This document shows, piece after piece, positions 6,108 to 15,685 of a stretch of DNA of 55,423 nucleotides. The notes under the pieces are model-generated. The model saw only the letters and a program-made list of their open reading frames with translations, had not been told where the DNA came from and ran no database searches. Numbering within the stretch: the stretch's first letter is position 1; every line of letters starts with the position of its first letter. The DNA lies in the NCBI GenBank assembly GCA_946494335.1, contig CAMMBV010000021.1, positions 1 to 55,423 of the forward strand, read 5' to 3'. A program made the position numbers and the translations under genes. The DNA comes from an uncultured Ruminococcus sp. Its GTDB lineage: Bacteria > Bacillota > Clostridia > Lachnospirales > Lachnospiraceae.

Positions 6108-7397
6108 ATGAGTGAGGGGATTAGGTGTGTAACTATTGTACACAAAGCAGATGAAATTAAGAGATACCGGAAAATGTCCGGTTATTTTCGTTTAATAGGA
6201 ATTTTTGTGTGTGAGATATTGGAAGGCAGGGAAGATTACGATCCAACCGATTTCAAAATATGGCTGTTGGATGATGATTCGCCTCAGTCAGTTAAAGAAG
6301 CATTGGAACAGATGAAAGAAATATTGGGCTCTGCTGTGGTGGCAACTTTAAATCAGATATCTGATATATATGATAAATATCAGCTGATGGAAGGCAGCTA
6401 TGCAATTGAATATTTTGCAGATTCAAAAGAGAAGCTGATCTATGAGGATATGGATCAGGCGCATGGAAGATTTAAAAGATCCCTTCAGGAATTTTTAGAG
6501 CTGGAAAAAAAGGATGAGGTGGCAGAAAATCCGCTGTCGATGAAATACATTCTTACAGCCCAGGCTAATTGTCTGCGGCGGATGAATCAGTTGTTTACGG
6601 TACAGTGGGAAGCAATCCGGAAAAAATGGTATACGGGTTCTGATAAGGCGACAAAATCATACCTTCACACAAAAGGGTATTATTCCCACAAAGAGTTAGT
6701 AGAAAAGATTAATCGTATCCTGAAGATTGATTCCGAATTCTATGGAGCTTATGCAATTAAGGCTTTTTTTGAACTGTTGGATGATAAAACAAAAGTGGAT
6801 TCCATGGAAAGTTTCAATAGTGCTTTGCGTCTGCTCAATGGCAGGTCTTATAGCAGCTATCTTCTGTATCGGATGGGACGATATTATGAATATATTTTAA
6901 TTCGTCCGAGAAAGAGTCGTGATAATTACCAAAAAGCGTATAAGGTGGATCCTGACAATTATCGAGCAGCTTTTAAACTGTCTGTTTTCGCGTTAAATGA
7001 AAGAGAATATGATGAGGCGTTGTGGTATCTGGATAAAATCATCGAGATTTTGGGATGCAAAAAAGATTTAAATACGCTGCAGCCGGTAGAATGTGCATAC
7101 CTGTTCAAGGCATATCGGAATAAAGGAAGGATATATTTTCAATTTGGAAATTATATGGAGAGCATAACTTTTTTTGAGAATGCGATTACTGTCTATAATA
7201 ATGAAGAAAATGATAAACCGGATGGTTTTTATCCTTTTATGTTTAAGGACAACGCTATAGTGTACAAAAGAGCTGCAAGAAGCAAACTGCATGTCTGGAA
7301 GGTTTACGAAAATCTGGCGGAAGCATGGGCAAGAGCAGGATCTTATGAGAAATATAAAAAGTATCATCTGGAGGCAGAAAGTCTCAGAGAACGATAA
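6108..7397 (+). CDS. TPR-repeat protein preceding rdrA
   Basis: This 429-residue soluble protein has no signal peptide or membrane segment. The C-terminal half holds tetratricopeptide-like helical pairs: LYRMGRYYEYILIRPRKSRD followed by NYQKAYKVDPDNYRAAFKLS, then EYDEALWYLDKIIEI, then GRIYFQFGNYMESITFFENA, then VYENLAEAWARAGSYEKYKK. The N-terminal part (FRLIGIFVCEILEGRE, then FKIWLLDDDSPQSVKEALEQ) matches no family I know. I choose ATG 6108 with GGAGA upstream rather than the in-frame TTG just before it. The stop is only 2 bases before the rdrA ATG, so the two are certainly cotranscribed. By position it may be a scaffold or sensor for the RdrA/RdrB complex; this is inference. Confidence 0.8.
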   Translation: MSEGIRCVTIVHKADEIKRYRKMSGYFRLIGIFVCEILEGREDYDPTDFKIWLLDDDSPQSVKEALEQMKEILGSAVVATLNQISDIYDKYQLMEGSYAIEYFADSKEKLIYEDMDQAHGRFKRSLQEFLELEKKDEVAENPLSMKYILTAQANCLRRMNQLFTVQWEAIRKKWYTGSDKATKSYLHTKGYYSHKELVEKINRILKIDSEFYGAYAIKAFFELLDDKTKVDSMESFNSALRLLNGRSYSSYLLYRMGRYYEYILIRPRKSRDNYQKAYKVDPDNYRAAFKLSVFALNEREYDEALWYLDKIIEILGCKKDLNTLQPVECAYLFKAYRNKGRIYFQFGNYMESITFFENAITVYNNEENDKPDGFYPFMFKDNAIVYKRAARSKLHVWKVYENLAEAWARAGSYEKYKKYHLEAESLRER

Positions 7398-7399
7398 CA

Positions 7400-10066
7400 A
7401 TGGGGGCAAATGAAGTGGAAGAAAAACAAAAGACAACGCTGGAGCGGAAATTGCTTAAAATTCGCAATACGGGTTATTATAAGGAAAATATAGAAGAATT
7501 TTCCGGGTCTTATCATGCCAATGCATACCGGATGATCGTTAAGATGCTGGAAGATATCATTAATAATAATTTTTGTAATCGGGAAATTGAAGAATATAAT
7601 AATCCGGTAAATGTATTATCTTTTGTAGGCGGCAGGGGAAGCGGAAAGTCTTCCGTTATGATGTCCATTTTAGGGGCCCTGGAAAATTATAATTGTCATG
7701 ATAAAAGAATGCTGAGATATTTTGAAAGGTTTCTGGACGGCCGGGATGTGATTTTTACATGTCTGGACTGTATAGACGGTGAATTGTTGGAAAAGGGAGA
7801 AGATATATTTAAAATTGTTCTTGCCCAGATTTACAAGAAATTCATTGATATGGAAGGCAGCGGCAATAGATATTATAATCAGGACAGTTACGATTATCAA
7901 AAGCGAGAGGTTCTGAAGATTCTTGAAAGAATTTATCAGGTTGTCTGCGAAATACAGGCGATGAATAAAGAAACTATTTTGCCTGTATCTTCAGCGTCTT
8001 ATCTGAGTTCGCTTGACAGTCTGTCAAGCAGTCAGAAGGTAAAAAAAGATTTTCAGCGGCTGATTCAAATTTTTACTCGTACAATGGAAAACGCAGGGGA
8101 AAAATACAGCAAAAGCGGGAAGGAACACTATATAGTTATTTCTATTGATGATATTGATCTGAACACCGAAAACGGTTTCGATATGCTGGAAAAAATCAAT
8201 CGATATCTGATGGTGAAAAATGTCATTGTCATGGTGACGGTGGATTATTCACAGATGCAGAGGCTGGCAGTGAAACATTTTTTCAATATTTTCCCAGCAG
8301 TGGACAAGATATTGACGGATGGTGAAGACTATGCAAACAAACTGGCGGCGGAATACCTGGATAAAGTATTACCTATTAACTATCGTGTCTACATTTCCAG
8401 TCTGGGAGATCGTTATACAGATGAAATGACCGGCATAAAACGTGAAAATACAGATTTGAAACAGGCGCTGTTGGGAAAAATTTACCGACGGACGGGTATA
8501 CGATTTGACTCTGCCGGGATCAAAAAGCATTTTTATCAGCCTGGTTCCATGCGCCAGGTCACAAACTTTTATCTGTTGCTGAACAAGCTAAACCATATCC
8601 AGATTGCGGATATTTATGAACATCTGCCTAAAACGGAAGCAGAGGGATGTGAAATCAGAAACGATGTGATACAGGAAATGGTTGAGAATATGGACTGGAT
8701 GCGGCGAGATCTATTGGAGCGTATTGCGGTAGATAAGCTGGGGCCATTTCCATTAAATGTAAAGGAATTCTGGAAACATCTGACAGAAATGGATGTAAGA
8801 AGAGCCAAAAATGCGGTTATATATTTTCTGAATGACGTTGACGAGTCGGAGAGTCATTCATATGTAACTACATCCGAAGATGCCACAAATGAATACAGTT
8901 ACGGAAATTTGGTGGAGGCTATTTATACACTGGGACGCATCAAAAATAATTTATATAAACCGTTGGTACATTGTCTGCTGGCTTATTTTTCCTATGCTTT
9001 TACCAGAGAATATTTACTTGAAACACTGCATGTTAATTATAAAAACAGTAATGAGCCTATTACAAAAAAAGGGAAAATGCAGGAATTAATAGGCCCCTAT
9101 GTAGCAGTAGAGTGGGCAGAGGATATGTTATCGATAGTTCTGGTGGAGAATGAACAATCTATAGATGCGCAGGAGGATATGGAAAAAGCAATATTAAATT
9201 CTGACAAACTTATTTATTATGGACATAGGTGGTTGTGGTATGTTCGGGCATTTGGTTTTAATTTACCAGACTTGAAAATAGAATCGCTGGAAGATCTCGG
9301 ATGCCTTGCATGTAATATGGAAGTGCTGTATTGCATGATTACAGATGTGCGAGATTCTTATTATACTACAGAAGAATTGTGGGATAAATTAAAATTTGAT
9401 TATGAAGAAGGAAAAAGTGAAGAACTCATTATAATGCTCAGTTTTCCGAGAAATAGTAGAGGGTATTTTAATGTTTTGAACTTCATTTCAAATTATTATG
9501 GGATTACCGAGCGGTTGGAAAAATTTGAATCTGCTTTGCTTGATGTATTGGTAGAAGTTTGGAAAAAAATAGCACAGGATGAATGCAGGGATAAAAAAGA
9601 TGAAGAGATAAGGAAAGATGTGGAGGAAGAAGTAAAAAAACATTCTATGGTTGAAAAATACAAAAAGTGGGAGATGAAGTATGGAAAAAATACGCTCCCG
9701 TTTCCTTTGCACTGGTTTGATATGTCTTATAATATTTTGAAACGCGTGCACAGATACGCAAATGAAAACTTTCCCAGATATGTAAAAAAAACAGAGCTTG
9801 AATCATTATGTAAAGAAATTCAAAAAATATATATGAATATAAATGAACAGTTGAAAGAGCAGGATGAATTTTATCGAAAAGGTTCGGAAGTTGAGATTTC
9901 TTTCCAGGAGCGTTTTTCTTCCTCACCAGTAGCGGCATATTTTATGGAAAACTGGTTTGACGAAAAAGGCGATGAACTGGATTCGGTAAAAAAGAAAAGA
10001 TGTCTTTTCTGGAAATCCTTTTTTGAGCAAAATATTTTAGAAACCGGAATTGATGATGTTATATGA
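7400..10066 (+). CDS. rdrA: RADAR ATPase RdrA
   Basis: This 888-residue P-loop ATPase has a Walker A at residues 77-85 (GGRGSGKSS) and a Walker B with hydrophobic strand and DDID at 245-253 (IVISIDDID), followed by a long helical C-terminal region. Size, motif spacing and immediate linkage to a roughly 1000-residue adenosine deaminase are those of RdrA. RdrA is known to form a multimeric AAA+-like ring that acts with RdrB in phage-induced adenosine deamination. The start follows the TPR stop by 2 bases and the stop overlaps the rdrB start as ATGA, so translation is probably coupled. The AT-rich composition fits horizontal acquisition. Alternative reading as a KAP-type NTPase is possible for the domain, but the neighbour decides for RdrA. 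Confidence 0.88.
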   Translation: MGANEVEEKQKTTLERKLLKIRNTGYYKENIEEFSGSYHANAYRMIVKMLEDIINNNFCNREIEEYNNPVNVLSFVGGRGSGKSSVMMSILGALENYNCHDKRMLRYFERFLDGRDVIFTCLDCIDGELLEKGEDIFKIVLAQIYKKFIDMEGSGNRYYNQDSYDYQKREVLKILERIYQVVCEIQAMNKETILPVSSASYLSSLDSLSSSQKVKKDFQRLIQIFTRTMENAGEKYSKSGKEHYIVISIDDIDLNTENGFDMLEKINRYLMVKNVIVMVTVDYSQMQRLAVKHFFNIFPAVDKILTDGEDYANKLAAEYLDKVLPINYRVYISSLGDRYTDEMTGIKRENTDLKQALLGKIYRRTGIRFDSAGIKKHFYQPGSMRQVTNFYLLLNKLNHIQIADIYEHLPKTEAEGCEIRNDVIQEMVENMDWMRRDLLERIAVDKLGPFPLNVKEFWKHLTEMDVRRAKNAVIYFLNDVDESESHSYVTTSEDATNEYSYGNLVEAIYTLGRIKNNLYKPLVHCLLAYFSYAFTREYLLETLHVNYKNSNEPITKKGKMQELIGPYVAVEWAEDMLSIVLVENEQSIDAQEDMEKAILNSDKLIYYGHRWLWYVRAFGFNLPDLKIESLEDLGCLACNMEVLYCMITDVRDSYYTTEELWDKLKFDYEEGKSEELIIMLSFPRNSRGYFNVLNFISNYYGITERLEKFESALLDVLVEVWKKIAQDECRDKKDEEIRKDVEEEVKKHSMVEKYKKWEMKYGKNTLPFPLHWFDMSYNILKRVHRYANENFPRYVKKTELESLCKEIQKIYMNINEQLKEQDEFYRKGSEVEISFQERFSSSPVAAYFMENWFDEKGDELDSVKKKRCLFWKSFFEQNILETGIDDVI

Positions 10067-13044
10067 ATTATATTAGTCTTATTGCAAAACTACTGTATAA
10101 AAACGTTTCGTCACAAAATGTGATAGAAGGGAAAATCCAATATGATAATTTTAGTGTAAAAGAATTTACTAAAATTGCCACAGCCTACATACCGAAACGC
10201 AGTGAAAATGAAGTGACGAATATGTTTAATCATCTGGTATCTCTCTGCTGCCAGGATGCAATGAAAGAGGGACGGGTGTTGGACAGAAAATTGAATGTTT
10301 TCGAAATATTATTTGTAATATCGAGGAAGTTCCTTGATATCACAAATAATGATATACGGTGTCGTTTTTCAATGCTGCCGGGCTGGAGAGAATTGACAGT
10401 GGAGTTAAGTGAAGATCTGTTGGTGACAGCTTTTCTTGCCAGAAAGCTTACCCATGAATCCGTTATGCGAAGAGGATTTACATGGCCGGGAATTATTGGC
10501 CATGATAACGAGCATCTCAATGCGGTTATGAAGAGAGGGATTTCAGAAAATCATTCCCATCTTAATGGAGCTGCACCGATTTTTCACATTTCATGGATTG
10601 GGCTGATGAATAACCTGAACAGTTTTCCTTTTAAGAGGAATCTGGACTCATACCAAGTGGAGAGAAGGTATACGAATATTCTTTACACAGGAACCTATAC
10701 GGAGAATCCCGTTTATGAGCGATATCTCCAGGCGGCATTAATTCGTCTGTTGCTTTTTGGGAAATTGTCAGGCAAAAGAATAAAATTAGGACAATATCGA
10801 GTGAAATTTTCTTTTGTTGAATCTTGTATTGAGATAAAAGATTTTTTAAGAACCTGCATATGCGGCGAAGAGAAAACTGTCACGGCAGAGACGGTTTCCT
10901 CGATTAGAGAAGGATTAAAAAATCAAGCAAAATGCAGATTTGATCGTTTAATTTGGTTGCTTTTAAAAAAAGATAATTTTATTTTGCAAACTACTGTTGG
11001 CGAGACCAAATTCAAAACAGAAGAGATACTACAGCAATTGGAGAAAGATATCGGCCAGAGTTATGAAGTGTTTGTGTATGATTTGTGGAGAAACACTTCA
11101 ACAACTATTTTACTGGAAAGCATGGAGCAGTTTTTTGTTAATCGATATGATTATGAACAGATCTGGGAGGAAATCACACTGGAGAATGCTCAGAAAATGT
11201 TGGAACAGACAGATATGCTCCAAATTGAATTGAAAAATATTCAGTCCAGCATTGACGTTATGCGTATGGAAGCAGAGCGTGAGGTTTCTTTTGCTTATGG
11301 TGGGTTGGATTATGCATTGGGCGTTCTGCACTGGAATCAAATGAAAGAGGAAGATTTGAATTTTTTGTTCGCCGGAGAGCGCTGGTTGATGTATGAAATG
11401 TTTAATATGATTCATCGTAATCCGGTAGGGATTTTTCAGCGGTATGTTAAATTTTTTTATGCATATCTTCTGATTAAAGAAAGCATACGCTCAGAGATGG
11501 TGCAGTCCAATCAAAACGTGGGTTTTGCTAATTTCTGGCGGTATCAGAAGCGTAAAGGTGATTTCCTTGTGGACGATATTTACCGCAACATTTTTGTGAA
11601 AACAGCTGTTCGAGATAATTTGCTGTCTCCCAATATCCGTCGGATGGAGTTGAGGATAGCGCCTTCAGAAAGTATTGAAGAAAACTACAGAAATGTTATT
11701 CGTTTAGACCGTGAAATCAGCGCGTTTAAATTAGAAGAGGCACCTGTGGAGGAACGTTTTTTTTATACTCTGCATTTTATAAAAACGCCGGAAAATCCCA
11801 GTGGACCACTGGACTATTTTTATTGCCGACATGAAAGAAAACGTCGGACGGTTATGAAAATGGCCCGTGCAATTGCCGGGGTACGGGAGAGATATCCTTT
11901 GGCGGGAGAACGTATATTTGGAATTGATGCGGCTTCCAGCGAAATTGGATGCCGTCCTGAAGTTTTTGCAACAGCTTTTCGGTATCTGAAATCACATCGA
12001 CATATTTACCGGACGATAAACGGGCTAAAAAAACTGCCGCAGTTAAGAGCAACGTATCATGTAGGCGAAGATTTTCTGGATGCGGCAGATGGTCTGCGTG
12101 CCATTGACGAAGCTGTAAATTATCTCAATCTGGATTATGGTGATCGGTTAGGGCATGCCTTGGCGTTAGGAATTGATGTGAAACAGTGGTATGAAGAGAA
12201 AAGCTATCATGTTGTATTGTCTCTTCAGGATTATGTAGATAATCTGGTCTGGATTTATCATAAGCTGGCTGAATATGGGATACAAGGATATGAAAGCCTG
12301 AAAGACTGGATTTTTTCGGAGTTTGCGGTAATATTTGAACAGCTTTATGGCGGGCAGGGGCATCCTGTGAAGGCGGATATCCATAATTACTACAATGCAT
12401 GGAAACTGAGGGGAGACGATCCTTCCCTTTACAGCAGCCATCGATTTGAAGGATGGCAGGCGGCAGCCCTGAGACAGCCCTATCTTATAAATGAATGTTA
12501 TCCAGATAATTATCAGTTAAGAGAATTGCCGGAAGTATCTGATTTGTATTTTCGGTATCATTTTGATGAAAAAAGTCGTAAAACAGGCAGTATGATTTCA
12601 GAATATCATATGACGAAAAACTATGCCAATGCAGTGGCTGAAATTCAACGAGCCATGCAGTTCGATATCGCTTCCCGAGGACTTGCTATTGAGACAAATC
12701 CATCATCAAACTGTCTGATCGGGACTTTCCGAAAGTATGAAGATCATCCAATCGTGCGGTTCTTTAATAAAGGGCTTGTTCATGATACACAGAAGATAAA
12801 AGAATGTCCGCAGATCCCGGTCTCCATCAATACAGATGATCAAGGTATATTCAGTACATCGCTGGAAAACGAATATGCGCTTATGGCGGCGGCTTTGTCA
12901 AATGTAACAGACGATAATGATAAAAAAATTTATAATCTGTCGGATATTTATGACTGGCTGGATAAAATAAGAAGCATGGGAAATGATCAGAACTTTGCTG
13001 AGATGAGTCAGGAAAGGAGATTCAACGGGAATGATCAAATGTAA
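10063..13044 (+). CDS. rdrB: RADAR adenosine deaminase RdrB
   Basis: This 993-residue protein is a divergent member of the adenosine deaminase superfamily with large insertions. The metal and catalytic residues are all present: H164-x-H166 in ENHSHLNG, HVGE with H666 and E669, H698 in DRLGHA, and D925-D926 in INTDDQG. ETNPSSN before the last motif is also typical. In RADAR, RdrB forms a large shell and deaminates adenosine in RNA and/or (d)ATP when phage infect, stopping growth. Ordinary Add proteins are about 340 residues, so a housekeeping role is unlikely. It overlaps rdrA by 4 bases and the membrane protein gene by 14 bases. The intact active site suggests a working system. Confidence 0.9.
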   Translation: MNYISLIAKLLYKNVSSQNVIEGKIQYDNFSVKEFTKIATAYIPKRSENEVTNMFNHLVSLCCQDAMKEGRVLDRKLNVFEILFVISRKFLDITNNDIRCRFSMLPGWRELTVELSEDLLVTAFLARKLTHESVMRRGFTWPGIIGHDNEHLNAVMKRGISENHSHLNGAAPIFHISWIGLMNNLNSFPFKRNLDSYQVERRYTNILYTGTYTENPVYERYLQAALIRLLLFGKLSGKRIKLGQYRVKFSFVESCIEIKDFLRTCICGEEKTVTAETVSSIREGLKNQAKCRFDRLIWLLLKKDNFILQTTVGETKFKTEEILQQLEKDIGQSYEVFVYDLWRNTSTTILLESMEQFFVNRYDYEQIWEEITLENAQKMLEQTDMLQIELKNIQSSIDVMRMEAEREVSFAYGGLDYALGVLHWNQMKEEDLNFLFAGERWLMYEMFNMIHRNPVGIFQRYVKFFYAYLLIKESIRSEMVQSNQNVGFANFWRYQKRKGDFLVDDIYRNIFVKTAVRDNLLSPNIRRMELRIAPSESIEENYRNVIRLDREISAFKLEEAPVEERFFYTLHFIKTPENPSGPLDYFYCRHERKRRTVMKMARAIAGVRERYPLAGERIFGIDAASSEIGCRPEVFATAFRYLKSHRHIYRTINGLKKLPQLRATYHVGEDFLDAADGLRAIDEAVNYLNLDYGDRLGHALALGIDVKQWYEEKSYHVVLSLQDYVDNLVWIYHKLAEYGIQGYESLKDWIFSEFAVIFEQLYGGQGHPVKADIHNYYNAWKLRGDDPSLYSSHRFEGWQAAALRQPYLINECYPDNYQLRELPEVSDLYFRYHFDEKSRKTGSMISEYHMTKNYANAVAEIQRAMQFDIASRGLAIETNPSSNCLIGTFRKYEDHPIVRFFNKGLVHDTQKIKECPQIPVSINTDDQGIFSTSLENEYALMAAALSNVTDDNDKKIYNLSDIYDWLDKIRSMGNDQNFAEMSQERRFNGNDQM

Positions 13045-13615
13045 AAAAACAAAACTACAAGAAAAACGAGAAGAGATTCTGTCAAAATGGAAAGAGAAGT
13101 GGGAGAAACAAAATGGGGATGTCTACATTGAGAACTTAGTGATAGAAACTTACGAAACGGCTAAAAGGAAAAGTGAAAAGAATAAAAAAATGAATCGTAA
13201 TTTCAAATTGTTATTTGTGGGCATACATGGAATCGCATGTTTTCTATTTCTTTTATTTTTTATACGAAATAAATGGAGTTGGGCAAAAGCTTTCAGCACG
13301 CTTGCATTATGTATAATAATAGCAATATGGCTCAGCGCGATTGTGTCAAAATGGGTTGATATAAAAAAATATCAGGAAACCTGGATTAGACAGTCCAGTC
13401 ATGTCCACAAAATGGAGAAGGAAATGCTGCTATTTTGGTGTGGATTACCTCCATATGAGTATCCGCAAAGCAGGAAAGACAAATTTATCCAAAATATGAT
13501 AACAGTGTGGTCAGAAAATCATGACAAGTTTGAGAATAATATGGAAACAAAAGAAAAAAGACTTATGGAAGATTTTTCGGAGCATATTACAGCGTTGCCC
13601 CAAATAAAGAAGTAA
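13031..13615 (+). CDS. Two-helix membrane protein of the RADAR operon (SLATT-like accessory)
   Basis: This 194-residue protein has two membrane segments, about residues 58-78 (FKLLFVGIHGIACFLFLLFF) and 88-108 (FSTLALCIIIAIWLSAIVSK), with charged helices on both sides. The stretch KYQETWIRQSSHVHKMEKEM just after the second segment is what SLATT-domain proteins show. RADAR loci are known to carry either a SLATT or a Csx27-like membrane protein, thought to act as an effector or to limit toxicity. The start overlaps the rdrB stop by 14 bases; AGGAAAGGAG lies 12-14 bases upstream. Family assignment rests on topology and context rather than a decisive motif. Confidence 0.7.
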   Translation: MIKCKKTKLQEKREEILSKWKEKWEKQNGDVYIENLVIETYETAKRKSEKNKKMNRNFKLLFVGIHGIACFLFLLFFIRNKWSWAKAFSTLALCIIIAIWLSAIVSKWVDIKKYQETWIRQSSHVHKMEKEMLLFWCGLPPYEYPQSRKDKFIQNMITVWSENHDKFENNMETKEKRLMEDFSEHITALPQIKK

Positions 13616-13649
13616 ATTTATTTTATGGCACGAGGAGGCAACTTTGGTT

Positions 13650-13823
13650 ATGCCGGGATATGTTGTTCATCTGGCGGAAACTGAATTAGTGATTGACTAT
13701 TTAGCAAAATTACATAGCGTACCGTTGGCAAAAGAGCAGTCTGTTGCCAACGGTACGCAAAAGATACGGCTCTTGCCAAAGGACAGGTTCTGTGATATTC
13801 TGGAAACAAATCTTGGACCGTAA
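13650..13823 (+). CDS. Small ORF of 57 residues downstream of RADAR, probable gene fragment
   Basis: An ATG preceded by GAGGAGG opens a 57-residue frame beginning MPGYVVHLAETELVIDYLAK. The first residues resemble the N-terminus of zinc-dependent phospholipase C-like proteins (PF00882), which often start MPG-x-x-x-H, but the rest shows no such similarity. A perfect 15-bp inverted repeat lies inside it. It may be a truncated gene at the right edge of the island. No coding function is claimed. Confidence 0.35.
   Translation: MPGYVVHLAETELVIDYLAKLHSVPLAKEQSVANGTQKIRLLPKDRFCDILETNLGP
13717..13758. repeat. Perfect 15-bp inverted repeat with 12-base loop
   Basis: GCGTACCGTTGGCAA (13717-13731) and its exact reverse complement (13744-13758) surround AAGAGCAGTCTG. 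There is no T-run after it, so it is not a standard terminator. It sits between the last RADAR gene and the first core-like gene and could be a recombination site or a regulatory hairpin. Confidence 0.7.
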
Positions 13824-13888
13824 GGTCATCTTTCAAATTCAGGACATATCGTCCATTTTTCAATAAACAAAAATAAATACTGGCGGAG

Positions 13889-15685
13889 GTGGTTGTTATC
13901 GACCTGAAAAAAGGAAACGTGCTGATGGGAAAATACTGCCTTTTGGAAGAAGTGGGGCGGGGAGGAGGCGGCCGGGTGTTTCTGGCTGTTGATGTCCGGC
14001 TGCAAAAAAAGTGGGCGGTAAAAATATTTGACAGAGCCGGAGAAGGAACCTGTGAAACACAGATATTAAAAGACCTGGATCATCCCATGATTCCAAGAAT
14101 TGTGGAATATCTGAAAGAAGAAGGGGCTGAGGGTATCGTCATGGATTACCTGGATGGCGCCGATCTGGGGACGCTGGGCAGAAACGGGCGGACTTTTACG
14201 GCGGAACAGGTTTTAAATTTTGGAATTGCGCTCTGCGATGTTCTGCAGTATCTTCACTCGCGTAAACCTCCTGTGATTTATGGAGATCTGAAACCGCAGA
14301 ACCTGATGCTGACCTTTGAGGGCAGCCTGAAACTGATTGACTTTGGCTGTGCAAAAAGAGAAGGGGACGCAAGCCGGGGAGAATTCACCGGAACAAAAGG
14401 ATACGCGGCGCCGGAACAATATCGGGGAGAGACAGGAATCCTGTCGGATATTTACGGTCTGGGAGTGACGATGGAAGTAATCGCTGCAGGAAAACTTCCC
14501 CGGGAACTGAAAAGAATCTTGAAAAAATGCCGTCGTAAAAATCCGGCCAAAAGGTACCGGACAGCAGAACAGGTGCGAGGAAAGCTGATCTGGTGCAGAA
14601 AAAAGATGAAAGAGAAGAAAAAGCGCCCCAGGCTTGCAGCAGGAACGGCGGCGGTACTGACCGGACTGATGGTTCTGAACACGTTTGTCTCCATGGGGAG
14701 AAGTGCGTCTTATCTGGAAGCAGTGAAAGAAAAGCGATTTTACGATGCGGCGCTGCTGTACCCGGAACGGGAAAAAACCTATGTGATGATGTTGGAAGAA
14801 GGGGTGAAGACGGGAAAAACCGGGGATGCCCTGCGCCGGATCGAGGGACTTCAGGCAATGTATCCGGTGCAGACAAAAGAGCATTATGAAATCAGATTCC
14901 GCATCGGGCGGCTGTATCTGCAGGGGAATCCGCTGGATGAAAATTTCACTCCGGATTATGGACAGGCCGCGCTCTGGTACGGGAGGATTCCGGAGGAGAA
15001 ATACCCTGATGTAAAGTGGGACAAAAAACTTCTGCGTATTCTGACGCAGTGGGGAGGGGAGACAAAATGGGATCAGGCGGCAAAGGCGCTGGAGGAAATT
15101 TATCAAAGATCTGAAAAAACAGAAAGCATGTTTTCAAGAGAGACACTTCTGGAGCTGCTGGCATCTGTATGGATGACAAACAGATATTACTTTGAAAATG
15201 CCGGAGAAGAGCCTCTGTTAAAGTGTATACAGTTATCAAAAGAAGGGCTGGCTCTGGCGGAAGAAAGAGAAGGTCCGGGAAGTGAACGGATGCTTTCATT
15301 CCAGATGCTGCTGGCCCAGGCCAGCTACCTGACGGGCATGCTTGAAGGAGACAGAGAATCTTTAAAATATTGCCTGAATCTTTATGAAGAACTGGAAAAG
15401 CAGGAACTTCCTGAAAATACTCTTTGCGAAATACTGCATCGCATGGCCTGTATCTGCGAGGAGCTGGAAAAGGAGAATACGGCGGCCAGGTATTATGAAA
15501 AGCTTTTGAAAGCGGATCCGGACGATGTGGAAGTCTACTGCGAATACGCCATGCTGGAACTGACACAAAGAGGCGGAACAAAAAAAGCAGAGGAGCTGCT
15601 GGAAAAAGCGGCACAGCTGCCGGGGGCGGATAAATCCAGAAACTATAATCTTCTGAAAGAACGAATGGAGGCGATGCAAACGTGA
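13889..15685 (+). CDS. Transmembrane serine/threonine protein kinase with extracytoplasmic TPR-like region
   Basis: Counting from 13889, the kinase domain covers about 16-235: glycine loop GRGGGGRVF (23-31), Lys45 in WAVK, catalytic loop YGDLKPQN with Asp133, DFG Asp151 and APE in YAAPEQY. The usual Arg before the catalytic Asp is Gly (a non-RD kinase), and the C-lobe is short between GKLP and the RELKRILKKC helix. One membrane helix lies at about 249-268, and the rest is helical repeats outside the cell. The start is unsure: a strong GGAGG at 13885-13889 overlaps the GTG used here, its ideal start position (13898) reads ATC, and ATG 13925 is the next ATG. The gene opens a surface cluster and overlaps the next gene by 4 bases. 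Confidence 0.88.
   Translation: MVVIDLKKGNVLMGKYCLLEEVGRGGGGRVFLAVDVRLQKKWAVKIFDRAGEGTCETQILKDLDHPMIPRIVEYLKEEGAEGIVMDYLDGADLGTLGRNGRTFTAEQVLNFGIALCDVLQYLHSRKPPVIYGDLKPQNLMLTFEGSLKLIDFGCAKREGDASRGEFTGTKGYAAPEQYRGETGILSDIYGLGVTMEVIAAGKLPRELKRILKKCRRKNPAKRYRTAEQVRGKLIWCRKKMKEKKKRPRLAAGTAAVLTGLMVLNTFVSMGRSASYLEAVKEKRFYDAALLYPEREKTYVMMLEEGVKTGKTGDALRRIEGLQAMYPVQTKEHYEIRFRIGRLYLQGNPLDENFTPDYGQAALWYGRIPEEKYPDVKWDKKLLRILTQWGGETKWDQAAKALEEIYQRSEKTESMFSRETLLELLASVWMTNRYYFENAGEEPLLKCIQLSKEGLALAEEREGPGSERMLSFQMLLAQASYLTGMLEGDRESLKYCLNLYEELEKQELPENTLCEILHRMACICEELEKENTAARYYEKLLKADPDDVEVYCEYAMLELTQRGGTKKAEELLEKAAQLPGADKSRNYNLLKERMEAMQT

Noticed and set aside
10063-13044. RdrB as a housekeeping adenosine or AMP deaminase
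   Set aside because: Three times too long for Add, large insertions, and overlapped by a large ATPase gene and a membrane accessory gene.
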